DNA of 64,000 nucleotides from Paraburkholderia sp. SOS3 (lineage in GTDB: Bacteria; Pseudomonadota; Gammaproteobacteria; Burkholderiales; Burkholderiaceae): NCBI RefSeq assembly GCF_001922345.1, contig NZ_CP018811.1, positions 3,720,001-3,784,000 on the forward strand, read 5' to 3'. How positions within the stretch are numbered: the stretch's first letter is position 1; the number at the start of each line of letters is the position of its first letter. A model generated the notes under the pieces. It searched no databases, was not told the origin of the DNA, and saw nothing but the letters and a program-made list of their open reading frames with translations. Positions 9,281 through 16,843 of this stretch are shown piece by piece. Both the position numbers and the translations under genes were made by a program.

Positions 9281-9762
9281 GACTGGCTCTCCACCCGATG
9301 CTGCCCGCTCATGTTCGATGCCGCTTGCCGGATCGCCGCGACGATCCGCATATGCGTGCCGCAGCGGCACAGATTCGGCTGCATATGCTCGCGAATCTGT
9401 TCGTCGGTTGGCGCATCGACGCGTTCGAGCAGCGCCTGCGCGCGCATCATCATCCCCGCGATGCAGTAGCCGCATTGCGCGGCCTGCTGATCGATAAACG
9501 CGCGCTGCAGCGGCCCCGGGTGCTCGATGCTGCCGAGCCCCTCGACCGTGCGCACGGCGCGCCCGTTGCATGCGGCGACCGGCAGCAGACACGAAAACAC
9601 CGGCTCGTCGCCGACGATCACCGTGCACGCGCCGCATTGCCCGAGCCCGCACCCGTACTTCGCGCCATTCAGTTGCAACTGGTTGCGCAGCACGTAGAGC
9701 AGCGGTGTGGACGGGTCGACGTCGATGTCGTGACGGACGTTGTTGACGGTCAGCGTCATCAT
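9277..9762 (-). CDS. molybdenum hydroxylase small [2Fe-2S] subunit
   Basis: A 161-residue two-cluster ferredoxin subunit. The plant-type [2Fe-2S] cluster has Cys38, Cys43, Cys46 and Cys58 (CGLGQCGACTV then FSC). The helical-bundle cluster has Cys97, Cys100, Cys132 and Cys134 (CGYC and LCRCG). The family passes electrons from the molybdenum site towards the cytochrome. The ATG at 9762 overlaps the TGA of the cytochrome gene; a second ATG follows immediately at 9759. It has no signal peptide, which fits co-export with the TAT-carrying large subunit. The length matches IorA/NdhS-like subunits. Confidence 0.95.
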   Translation of the reverse strand: MMTLTVNNVRHDIDVDPSTPLLYVLRNQLQLNGAKYGCGLGQCGACTVIVGDEPVFSCLLPVAACNGRAVRTVEGLGSIEHPGPLQRAFIDQQAAQCGYCIAGMMMRAQALLERVDAPTDEQIREHMQPNLCRCGTHMRIVAAIRQAASNMSGQHRVESQS

Positions 9763-11291
9763 GGTTCAGCGGTCTCCTTTCTGATACGCGCGACCGCGGC
9801 GGCATCGAGGCCCGGCCACGGCGCGTGCGCGCTGAAACGCGCGCGCGTGTAGTTCGCGAGGTCGGCGATCTGCGCGTCGGTGAAGGTCTGCGCGAACGGC
9901 GGCATGAAATGCGCGGCGGCGCTGCCGTGCCAGCCGATGCCGTCGAGAATCATCCGCACCGCGTTGCGCGGGCTATCCGCATTGACCGCCGTGCCTTGCG
10001 CGAGCGATGGACGCTCGCCATGCGTCGTCATCGGCGCGACGGTGCTGTGGCACGACACGCACGCCGCATTGAACAGCGTCGCGCCGTTCGCGAGCGCCGC
10101 CGGCGGCGCGAGTGCCTCGAGGTCGACGGGTTGCCGATGCGCGGTCGTAGTTGCAGCGGTCGTAGCCGTGGCCGCAGCGGTCGTCGCGTTGCTCGCGCCC
10201 GCGCGCGTTTGCAGCGACATCACGTAGGTCGCGATCGCTTCGGCATCTTCGAGCGGCGCCTTCGCGAGCGACTGCGTGACAGGCAGCATCGGTCCGGCCG
10301 CCGCGCCGTGCTCGCTCGCAAATCCGGTGCGCAGATACGCGACGAGTTGCGTATGCGTCCACGGCGTCGGCGCTTGCCAAAGCTTCGTCAACGCGGGCGC
10401 GTCCCAGCCTTCGAGCGTGCCGCCCGCAAACGGCGCGTCGCGCTTTTCGGCGCCGAGCCGGTTGAGCGGCGTATGGCATGCGGCGCAATGCGCGACGCCG
10501 TCGACGAGATAACGGCCGAGTTGCCATTGCACCGCGTAGGCGCTATCGGTCTTGTCCGCGACGCCGGCATCGGCGGTGGCCGCGGCCGATGCGGCGGCGC
10601 CCGCCGCAGCCGGCACCGGCGCGGGTTCGGTGGCAGCTGCGGTGGCAGCTACGGTGGCAGCTGCGGCGGCAGCCCCCGAACCCGGCATCGACCGAGCCGC
10701 ATCCGCACCGACCACTGCCGACGAAATAGCGGGCGCGACGGCCGGCGCCGCTTCGGCGCGCTCTGGCCCGCGCCGCAGATAAAGCATGTTCCAGCCCGCA
10801 ACGAGCGGCCGGAAATTCAGCGGAAACACGAGCCGGTTCGGCGGTGCGGTCGCATGAACGGGCGCGCGCGACATCATGAACGCATAGAGGTCGGCGATAT
10901 CCGCCGCGGTCATATGCGTGAAGTGCGGATACGGAAACGCCGGATACAGCAGATGCCCATCGCGCGATACGCCGTCGCGCATCGCGCGCGTGAACGCATC
11001 GAGCGTCCAGTCGCCGATGCCGGTTTGCGGGTCCGGCGTGATGTTGGTCGCGTAGATCGTGCCGAAAGGCGTCTGCAGCGGCCGTCCGCCCGCGTAAGGT
11101 TTGCCGTGCGCCGAGGTATGGCAGACGATGCAGTCGCCGAGCGCCGCGAGACGCGCGCCGCGCGCGATCTGCGCAATATCGGCCGCATGCGCAGGCGGCG
11201 CCGTGGCCGGATCGATCGCGGGCTCCCATGCGCGCGACAGCCCGGCGGCAACCGCAAGCACGACAGCGACGAAGACGATCTTTCCTCTCAT
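9759..11291 (-). CDS. tri-haem cytochrome c subunit of the molybdenum hydroxylase
   Basis: A 510-residue periplasmic cytochrome with three haem-attachment sites: CIVCH (Cys54-His58), CAACH (Cys269-His273) and CVSCH (Cys411-His415). An N-terminal signal/anchor segment (VFVAVVLAVAAGL) precedes them. The family accepts electrons from the [2Fe-2S] subunit and delivers them to ubiquinone or a terminal oxidase. The ATG at 11291 has GGAGGT six bases upstream. Two linkers are unusual: an Ala-rich stretch near residues 205-245 between haem domains one and two, and an Ala/Thr-rich stretch near 365-385 between two and three. These low-complexity inserts look like slippage expansions. The gene is first in the operon. 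Confidence 0.93.
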   Translation of the reverse strand: MRGKIVFVAVVLAVAAGLSRAWEPAIDPATAPPAHAADIAQIARGARLAALGDCIVCHTSAHGKPYAGGRPLQTPFGTIYATNITPDPQTGIGDWTLDAFTRAMRDGVSRDGHLLYPAFPYPHFTHMTAADIADLYAFMMSRAPVHATAPPNRLVFPLNFRPLVAGWNMLYLRRGPERAEAAPAVAPAISSAVVGADAARSMPGSGAAAAAATVAATAAATEPAPVPAAAGAAASAAATADAGVADKTDSAYAVQWQLGRYLVDGVAHCAACHTPLNRLGAEKRDAPFAGGTLEGWDAPALTKLWQAPTPWTHTQLVAYLRTGFASEHGAAAGPMLPVTQSLAKAPLEDAEAIATYVMSLQTRAGASNATTAAATATTAATTTAHRQPVDLEALAPPAALANGATLFNAACVSCHSTVAPMTTHGERPSLAQGTAVNADSPRNAVRMILDGIGWHGSAAAHFMPPFAQTFTDAQIADLANYTRARFSAHAPWPGLDAAAVARIRKETAEP

Positions 11292-11548
11292 TCGACCTCC
11301 AGACATGGCGCCATCGACGATACAGGCTCATCCTTTCAGCGAGCCTTATCGCAACGCCGTTGCGCGCTTGTCCCTCTGGTTGATTCCGGTTATGGGTATT
11401 GCGTTCCGGTCCACAGTCGAGTCGTATGATGCATCGGCCGGGCAAAAGCTGCCCGACGGACATCGCGCGCGGTCCACTGAAGCGATAGCGGCCTTGCGCG
11501 GAATCGACGCCGATATTCGCCGCGAATCTCGCACGAGCGCTCAATGTT

Positions 11549-12766
11549 CTACTTTGCCTCTTCGCGATTCGCTCGCAACGGAAAAATGAGCAGCGCGGCC
11601 AGCACACCGATCACGCCGCCGATCACGGTCTCCCACAAGCGCGCCAACAGATACGGCACCGAGTGAACCCCGTCCGCGGCCAGCGTGATCATGAGAATGA
11701 ACGCGAAGGCGCCGCATGCGACGTCGTAGCGCTCGGGCAGGCTCATCGCGTAGACGATCATCGCGAGCGCCGCGAGCGCCCAGACCACGAGCGGCGCATG
11801 CTCGGCGAGCGGCAGGCACACGATGCCGAGCGGCACGCCGACCATCGTGCCGACAATGCGCTGTCGCGTACGCAGCACGGTGGCCGTCGCCGACGCGGCC
11901 ACGACAAACGTGCAGCCGGTAATCGCCCACGCCGATTCCTCGAGCCCGATCAGCTGATTCAGCGCGACGACGATCAGCGCGCCTGTGGCTGCCTGCAGTC
12001 CCATCACGAATTCTGGCGGCCAGCGCCGTGCAAACCCGGGCGGCACCGGCGGCACGGCGGTAAACGCCGCGAGCAGCGCGGGATGCTCGGCCGGCCCGCT
12101 CAACAGACGCGGCACGATCGAGCCGAGCATCGCGATCAGCACTGCCACGGCGATCGCCGGCACATCGGGCGGTCCGAGCGTCATCGCCGATGCATAGAGC
12201 TGGCCGATATAGATCTGCGCACCAAGGCCCGCGCCGAGCACGCCGAAGCGCTTCATATAGCCGACGCAGAACGCGCCGCTGACGAGCACGATTTCGGGCC
12301 CGGCCCGGCCCGCGCCGGTCAAGGACGGAAGCAGCGCGGCATAGAGCGCGGCGCCGATGCCGGCCGCGATGCACAGCAGCGCGAGATCGCGGCTCGATTC
12401 GGCGCGCGTGGTCTTCGCTTCGAACACGCTTGCCCAGAGCGCGAAGCTCGCGGCGAGCGTCGTCAGCATCGCGCCCTGCTGTACTTCGCGCGTGACGTCG
12501 TGCAATGCGCCGAGCGCGGCGGCAATGCCGTACGCGGTAACGAGGCGCAGACCTTTTACGCGGCGATGCGTGCCCGGGTCGATGTGCTCGAACCAGGCCT
12601 CGAGCGCATGCAAGGGTTGCGCGAGGAACCGCCGCGTAGAGGCCCGGAGCGCGTCGCCCGCGGCGCCGGCGGCGCCGCGAGGCATGCGGCGGGCATGCGG
12701 CCGCCCGGCCTGCGCGCGGTCGTCGGGCCGCGGTTGCATTGCATCGACCTGCTCACGATCGTCCAT
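11549..12766 (-). CDS. FUSC-family inner-membrane protein
   Basis: A 405-residue integral membrane protein with about ten hydrophobic segments in two groups, the layout of FUSC/aromatic-acid-exporter-like proteins (YccS/AaeB group). Typical segments are ALLCIAAGIGAALYAALL and AITGCTFVVAASATATVL. The family is linked to export of aromatic acids and other toxic compounds; here the substrate is unknown. I placed the start at the ATG at 12766 (MDDREQ), with GAGG upstream; alternative starts lie further upstream. The first 50 residues are Arg/Ala-rich and probably cytoplasmic. It stands alone between the molybdenum hydroxylase operon and a small membrane protein. Confidence 0.82.
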   Translation of the reverse strand: MDDREQVDAMQPRPDDRAQAGRPHARRMPRGAAGAAGDALRASTRRFLAQPLHALEAWFEHIDPGTHRRVKGLRLVTAYGIAAALGALHDVTREVQQGAMLTTLAASFALWASVFEAKTTRAESSRDLALLCIAAGIGAALYAALLPSLTGAGRAGPEIVLVSGAFCVGYMKRFGVLGAGLGAQIYIGQLYASAMTLGPPDVPAIAVAVLIAMLGSIVPRLLSGPAEHPALLAAFTAVPPVPPGFARRWPPEFVMGLQAATGALIVVALNQLIGLEESAWAITGCTFVVAASATATVLRTRQRIVGTMVGVPLGIVCLPLAEHAPLVVWALAALAMIVYAMSLPERYDVACGAFAFILMITLAADGVHSVPYLLARLWETVIGGVIGVLAALLIFPLRANREEAK

Positions 12767-12899
12767 GACCTCGACACTGCCCGTAATCGACACAGTGTCT
12801 TTATAGACGCTTTGCACACCGCACCGCAATGGCGGGAAGCACCGCACGCAATGCGCTGCCGCCAGCAGCGGCCGAAGCGGTGCCGGCCGCTCTCGACGA

Positions 12900-13322
12900 T
12901 CATTCTTGCCGCGGCGGACGGCCGGAGTGCATGGCGAACGTGGCCGGATTCAGTTCGATATGCAGAATCACGAGCCAGCGCTTCGGGCAATCGGCGGCGA
13001 TGCGCAGCGCACGCTCGTTGCCGTTGCGAATGGCCTCGTCGATCTTCACATAGCCCTGCTTGCGCGCGCATCCGAACGCGCGGCGTGCATCGGCCTGCAG
13101 CCACAGCGTCAGCAAACCGCAGGTCATGCAGCTGAAAAGCCACACGACCTCGTGCGGCAACGAACTGTCGAGCTGCTGCGCGACGTACGTAAAAGCGGTC
13201 GTCAGCACCTGATTGACCGCGAACGCGATCGCAATCACCTTGCACATGCCGCGCAGCATCATCGATGGCCGCGCGTACACGATCAGCGCACCGGCGCTAC
13301 CGGTTCGATTCATGCGATTCAT
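12900..13322 (-). CDS. small membrane protein, unknown function
   Basis: A 140-residue protein with two hydrophobic segments (near residues 29-48 and 58-75, the second containing SCMTCGLLTLWLQ), followed by a charged cytoplasmic-looking tail with NERALRIAADCPKRWLVIL. I do not recognise a family. The start at 13322 is supported by an ATGA overlap with the stop of the acetyltransferase gene, so the two are probably translated together; internal Met codons at 13313 and 13262 are alternatives. Function unknown. Confidence 0.7.
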   Translation of the reverse strand: MNRMNRTGSAGALIVYARPSMMLRGMCKVIAIAFAVNQVLTTAFTYVAQQLDSSLPHEVVWLFSCMTCGLLTLWLQADARRAFGCARKQGYVKIDEAIRNGNERALRIAADCPKRWLVILHIELNPATFAMHSGRPPRQE

Positions 13323-13972
13323 GCGGCACGCGGAAAAGTCGGGCACGGCAGTTCGAGGCGGCGCGACCAGTTCGCGAGCGTGCGCGCGGCGACCGGCGGC
13401 TTGCTCAGAATCGCGCTGTCGTAATCGCGATCGGCAAAGCGCATCACGTCGATAATGCGAAAGCCCTGACTGCGGTAGAACTCGAGCAGATGCGCGGCCG
13501 GATAAGGCGTATCGAGCGCCAGTTGCGCATAGCCGCGGATCGCGGCCCAGTGTTCGGCAAACGCGATCAGCGACTTGCCGATGCCGCGGCTTTGCCATGC
13601 CGGCTCGACGCCAAACTGGCGCAGCGTCGCGACCTGCTCGACGCGATAGTGCTCGCAGGTCGACTCCGCGTCGCGCGCACACAGCGTCATCGTGCCGACC
13701 ACCTGGCCGCCGCAGACCGCGACGAAGCAGTCGCCGGCTCGCGCGCGCTGCTTCGTCGCCGACGGCGTCTGGGCGGCGCACAGGCAGTTCAGGCCCATCA
13801 TGCCGAGCCGCGCGAACGCGCGATGCAGCATCGAGGTCAGTTGCCCGTACGAGTCGCGCGACGGGTCGAAGCGGCGCAGCACGACGCTTCCGGGGCCGCT
13901 GCCACGCTGAACGGTTGCGATGCGGGAAGCGTGTTCTGTCTGATTTTCAGCCGCTACGCGTTGCTTGTGCAT
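13319..13972 (-). CDS. GNAT-family N-acetyltransferase
   Basis: A 217-residue protein with the GNAT core: VEQVATLRQFGVEPAWQSRG carries the acetyl-CoA pyrophosphate-binding loop (QSRGIGKSLI), followed by LALDTPYPAAHLLEFYRSQG, the usual C-terminal motif. GNAT enzymes transfer an acetyl group from acetyl-CoA to an amine; the acceptor is unknown. The ATG at 13972 is preceded by GGAGG with good spacing. An insertion near residues 50-80 with two Cys is not part of the core. The gene overlaps the small membrane-protein gene by four bases, and the DapA-like gene lies 124 bases upstream on the same strand. Confidence 0.88.
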   Translation of the reverse strand: MHKQRVAAENQTEHASRIATVQRGSGPGSVVLRRFDPSRDSYGQLTSMLHRAFARLGMMGLNCLCAAQTPSATKQRARAGDCFVAVCGGQVVGTMTLCARDAESTCEHYRVEQVATLRQFGVEPAWQSRGIGKSLIAFAEHWAAIRGYAQLALDTPYPAAHLLEFYRSQGFRIIDVMRFADRDYDSAILSKPPVAARTLANWSRRLELPCPTFPRAA

Positions 13973-14096
13973 GAATACCTCCAGACTTCGCTCGTTGCTC
14001 GAAGTCCTGACTTCATTGGAACATCGGTTGATCGACGGAAGGCGTAGCGGTCGGTGGGCGGTGCCGCCGCGTATCGCGCGCGCGCCCATCCCGGCA

Positions 14097-14978
14097 TCAA
14101 TGCGCGCCCGCCAGTTCGGCGCGCAGATCCTGCAGCGCGTTGCGGGCCTGCGCAAGCCGCTCGACCAGTTGCGCCGACGCCCGCGTGAGCGGCATACGCG
14201 TTTCGTCCGTGAGCGGATGGTCGAACGCGAGCATCGCCTTGATCGCGGCGGGGTTGGGCGCCGCAAAGAGCAGGCGCAGCAACGGCGCGAGATTGTCGAA
14301 AAGCCGCTTTGCGTGGTCGTCGCGGCCGTCGCGGTGCAGTTCGCCCACCTCGACGAGCAGGTCCGCGCAGACATGCGCGCTCGCGAGGATGCCGCCCGCG
14401 CCGCCCGCGTCGAGGCATTCGACAAACGCGTCGTCCGTGCCGCACAGCACGTTGAGCGGCAGACCGCGCAGCGCGGCGAACTGATCCTTCACGCATTCCT
14501 TGATCGCGACGACGTTGTCGAACTCGAGCAGCCGGTCGACGGTTTGCGTCGCGATCGCGACGCCCGTGCGATGCGGCACGTCGTACAGCACGATCGGGCG
14601 TTCGGTTGCGCACGCAACCTGTTCGAAGTGCCATTGCACGCCGGCCTGATCGGGACACACGTAGGCAGGCGCCGATACGAGATAACCGGCGCAATTCCAG
14701 CGCTCGTAGCGGCCGATCTCGCGCACCACGTCGCGCGTATCGAAGCCGCCCGCGCCGATCAGCACCGGCAGGCGGTCGCCGACCACGTCGAGCAGCGCCT
14801 GCAGCACGGTCACGCGTTCGCTTTCGGACAGCAGGGCCGCCTCGCCGGTCGTGCCGAGCGCGACAAAGCCGCTGATCTCCGTGCGCAGGTAATAGTCGGC
14901 AAGACGCTGCAAGCCTTCGGTATCGACGTCGCCGTTGCGAAACGGCGTGACGATCGGCAGCCAGATACCGGAGACCAT
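14097..14978 (-). CDS. DapA-family aldolase (4-hydroxy-tetrahydrodipicolinate synthase-like)
   Basis: A 293-residue class I aldolase of the DHDPS/NAL family. Key motifs are ALGTTGEAALLSESER (pyruvate-binding GTTGE), YDVPHRTGVA (catalytic Tyr with Arg) and AIKECVKD (Schiff-base Lys). DapA condenses pyruvate with aspartate semialdehyde in lysine synthesis; paralogues act on other 2-oxo acids. The conserved YxVPxRTG favours DapA proper, but the gene sits away from lysine genes, beside small proteins, so a paralogue role is possible. The ATG at 14978 overlaps the TGA of the upstream 117-residue gene. Length is typical. Confidence 0.9.
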   Translation of the reverse strand: MVSGIWLPIVTPFRNGDVDTEGLQRLADYYLRTEISGFVALGTTGEAALLSESERVTVLQALLDVVGDRLPVLIGAGGFDTRDVVREIGRYERWNCAGYLVSAPAYVCPDQAGVQWHFEQVACATERPIVLYDVPHRTGVAIATQTVDRLLEFDNVVAIKECVKDQFAALRGLPLNVLCGTDDAFVECLDAGGAGGILASAHVCADLLVEVGELHRDGRDDHAKRLFDNLAPLLRLLFAAPNPAAIKAMLAFDHPLTDETRMPLTRASAQLVERLAQARNALQDLRAELAGAH

Positions 14979-15331
14979 CAGTGCGCCTCTTTCAGGGAGC
15001 CGATACGCTCGAGTGAGCCGATCAGCGCCTCGGGCACCGATGCGATCAGCGTATGCATCGTGAAAGCCAGGTCTTCGGGGGCGATCGAGAAGAGTACGCG
15101 CACGCCGTCACGGACGACTTGCGTGCCGACGACGTAGACGCCTAGCGGCGAGTGCAGCAGCGATCTGAGTTGCAGGCGCGCCTCGCTTTCGGATTGCCCG
15201 ATCAGCGTAACGGGCAGCAGCACGCGCGACAGCGGAAAAGGGATGACATTGTTGCTGCGCTCGGCAGGCTTTACGGCGCGTGAAAGGGAGCGTACGGAAT
15301 CGGGGACTTCGGACGGTTGAGAGAGAGCCAT
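14978..15331 (-). CDS. hypothetical protein, 117 residues
   Basis: I do not recognise this small protein. It is soluble-looking, with a predicted alpha/beta pattern (PLGVYVVGTQVVRDGVRVLF) and no signal peptide. Its TGA overlaps the ATG of the DapA-family gene, so the pair is translationally coupled and probably functionally linked. No convincing Shine-Dalgarno precedes the ATG at 15331. GC and codon use match the surroundings. Confidence 0.7.
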   Translation of the reverse strand: MALSQPSEVPDSVRSLSRAVKPAERSNNVIPFPLSRVLLPVTLIGQSESEARLQLRSLLHSPLGVYVVGTQVVRDGVRVLFSIAPEDLAFTMHTLIASVPEALIGSLERIGSLKEAH

Positions 15332-15520
15332 GATGAGCGGTCAATCCCGCAGTGGTGGGTCAAGACAGTGACGAGATTAGCCCTGCGGGTATAAATGCGG
15401 TGCAAAAAAGCGGCAGTCTCGCGAAAAAAACGCAGTGCACACACTGACAATTTCCGTACGGCCGCCGGCAATGCAAGCGCCCTTTGCCCATCCTGCCGGC
15501 GCCTGCCTGTCTGGCGCCTC

Positions 15521-15898
15521 TTAGCACCGTTTCAACTTGATGACACGCGAAATCTGCCCTGTCGTGAAGCTGCTGTTGCGCGCATATGGCGCGCATTCGA
15601 GCGGCGCCGTCAGCGACTGGTCGGTCGCATACTGGCCGACATAACGGAAACGATCGGTTTCCGAGCGGATAAACACGGGGATCGGGTTCGTCTGTTTGGC
15701 GAGCGTGCGGCCGGCGGCACGCGCGGCCGCCCCGCTGTTGCAAAGAACCACGTCAGGCGCCTGCGGATTGAGATCCATGCGCAGACATGCAGCCACCACT
15801 TTGCCGCGACGGGTCGGCAGAAACGCGTGCTTGCTGCCGCCGCACACGGTGTGAATGTATTCGCGAGAATAGTCTTTGCCGATTTCGAATTCGTCCAT
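15521..15898 (-). CDS. hypothetical protein, 125 residues, possible SRA-like/HNH-associated recognition domain
   Basis: A 125-residue protein starting at an ATG with a strong GGAGG site. The order of features, GKDYSREYIHTVCGG, then VVAACLRMDLNPQAPDVVLC, then IPVFIRSETDRFRYVGQYAT, recalls the modified-base or nucleic-acid-recognition domain found at the N terminus of some HNH endonucleases. No nuclease motif (HNH, GIY-YIG or PD-ExK) is visible, so it would be a stand-alone reader domain. The assignment rests on pattern memory and is tentative. The gene has its own spacing on both sides (147 bases upstream, 189 downstream), so it is likely monocistronic. Confidence 0.6.
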   Translation of the reverse strand: MDEFEIGKDYSREYIHTVCGGSKHAFLPTRRGKVVAACLRMDLNPQAPDVVLCNSGAAARAAGRTLAKQTNPIPVFIRSETDRFRYVGQYATDQSLTAPLECAPYARNSSFTTGQISRVIKLKRC

Positions 15899-16045
15899 AA
15901 AGGCCTCCAGAGAAGCGCTCGAAGCGAAACCGCTTCAGCGCAGAGACCAGGACGATAGCGAAATCCGCCTAAAACACTTGTCAATTCGGCGCGAGACGCG
16001 ATAAAGGACGCGTATTTTTTCGTCGCGTGTTCGCCTATCGCTGCG

Positions 16046-16633
16046 TCAGTCCTGTTCGCACACGCGCGCAAGCGCCCGATCCATCGCCACCGCATACAGC
16101 GGATCCAGTGCATGACCCGTAACGTAATCCTGCGTGGCGCGCGCCAGTTGCGTGCTGCAATCGGCCTGTGCACGCAAGGTCTTCGTATCGGCGAGCGCCT
16201 GGATAAAGCCTTGCTGCAAACGGTCCAGCTCCGGACGAATGTCCTTCTTCAGATCCACGCGTTTTTCGTCGGGCGCCTGTCCGGCGCGGTGCCATTGCGC
16301 GAGTAACCCGTATTGCACGAGTTTATTGGCTTCGATCTGGTCAGCGAAGAAATGCGTGGCGAGCTGCGTCGGCACACCGAGCGCGCGCGCCTCTTCGGCG
16401 GCGGCCTTGATCACGTCCGCCTCGCGCGGCAGGTCTTCGACGGGCTTATGCGAGTCCCACTTCGACAGTGCGACCTGCCGCGCGATATGGAGACGCGCAA
16501 CGGTCATGTCGAGCAGCGGAAGAAACGGCTGGTTGTTCGTCGGCGCGCTTTCGGACGGCGGCGCGGCAAACAGCAGAACGGCGGCGAGCGGAGTAACCAG
16601 AAAACGCGATTTATGAAAACTGAACTTCAGCAT
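16046..16633 (-). CDS. aroQ: secreted chorismate mutase, AroQ gamma class
   Basis: A 195-residue protein with an N-terminal signal peptide (LVTPLAAVLLFAAPPSESA, cleavage near residue 30) and the all-helical AroQ fold. The helix RLHIARQVALSKWDSHKPVE, then DLPREADVIKAAAEEARALG, then ATHFFADQIEANKLVQY are the conserved active-site helices. Chorismate mutase converts chorismate to prephenate; the gamma class is exported to the periplasm or beyond, and in several host-associated bacteria it is linked to host interaction. Its substrate supply in the periplasm is not understood. The gene stands alone upstream of the autotransporter stop, on the same strand. Confidence 0.92.
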   Translation of the reverse strand: MLKFSFHKSRFLVTPLAAVLLFAAPPSESAPTNNQPFLPLLDMTVARLHIARQVALSKWDSHKPVEDLPREADVIKAAAEEARALGVPTQLATHFFADQIEANKLVQYGLLAQWHRAGQAPDEKRVDLKKDIRPELDRLQQGFIQALADTKTLRAQADCSTQLARATQDYVTGHALDPLYAVAMDRALARVCEQD

Positions 16634-16843
16634 CAGTCAGGTCCTTATGCAGAGGGATGCGGGCGCCGGCACAACGGCCCGCGAAGGCGCGGGCTGCGCC
16701 CGGAGCCCCAATAACGTCTGTCGCACAGGTCTTATTCCACAGCATCGAACTTTCATCGAGCCTGCGCGCAACGGCTCGAGCGCGGCGCATCTTCGACAAG
16801 TTTGTCCACCCTACGTTCAGACCGCGCGGCGCAAGATCAACTG

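Noticed and set aside
13323..13781. Longer version of the small membrane protein extending upstream
   Set aside because: The added part is the shadow of the GNAT gene; the ATGA overlap at 13319-13322 gives a better start.
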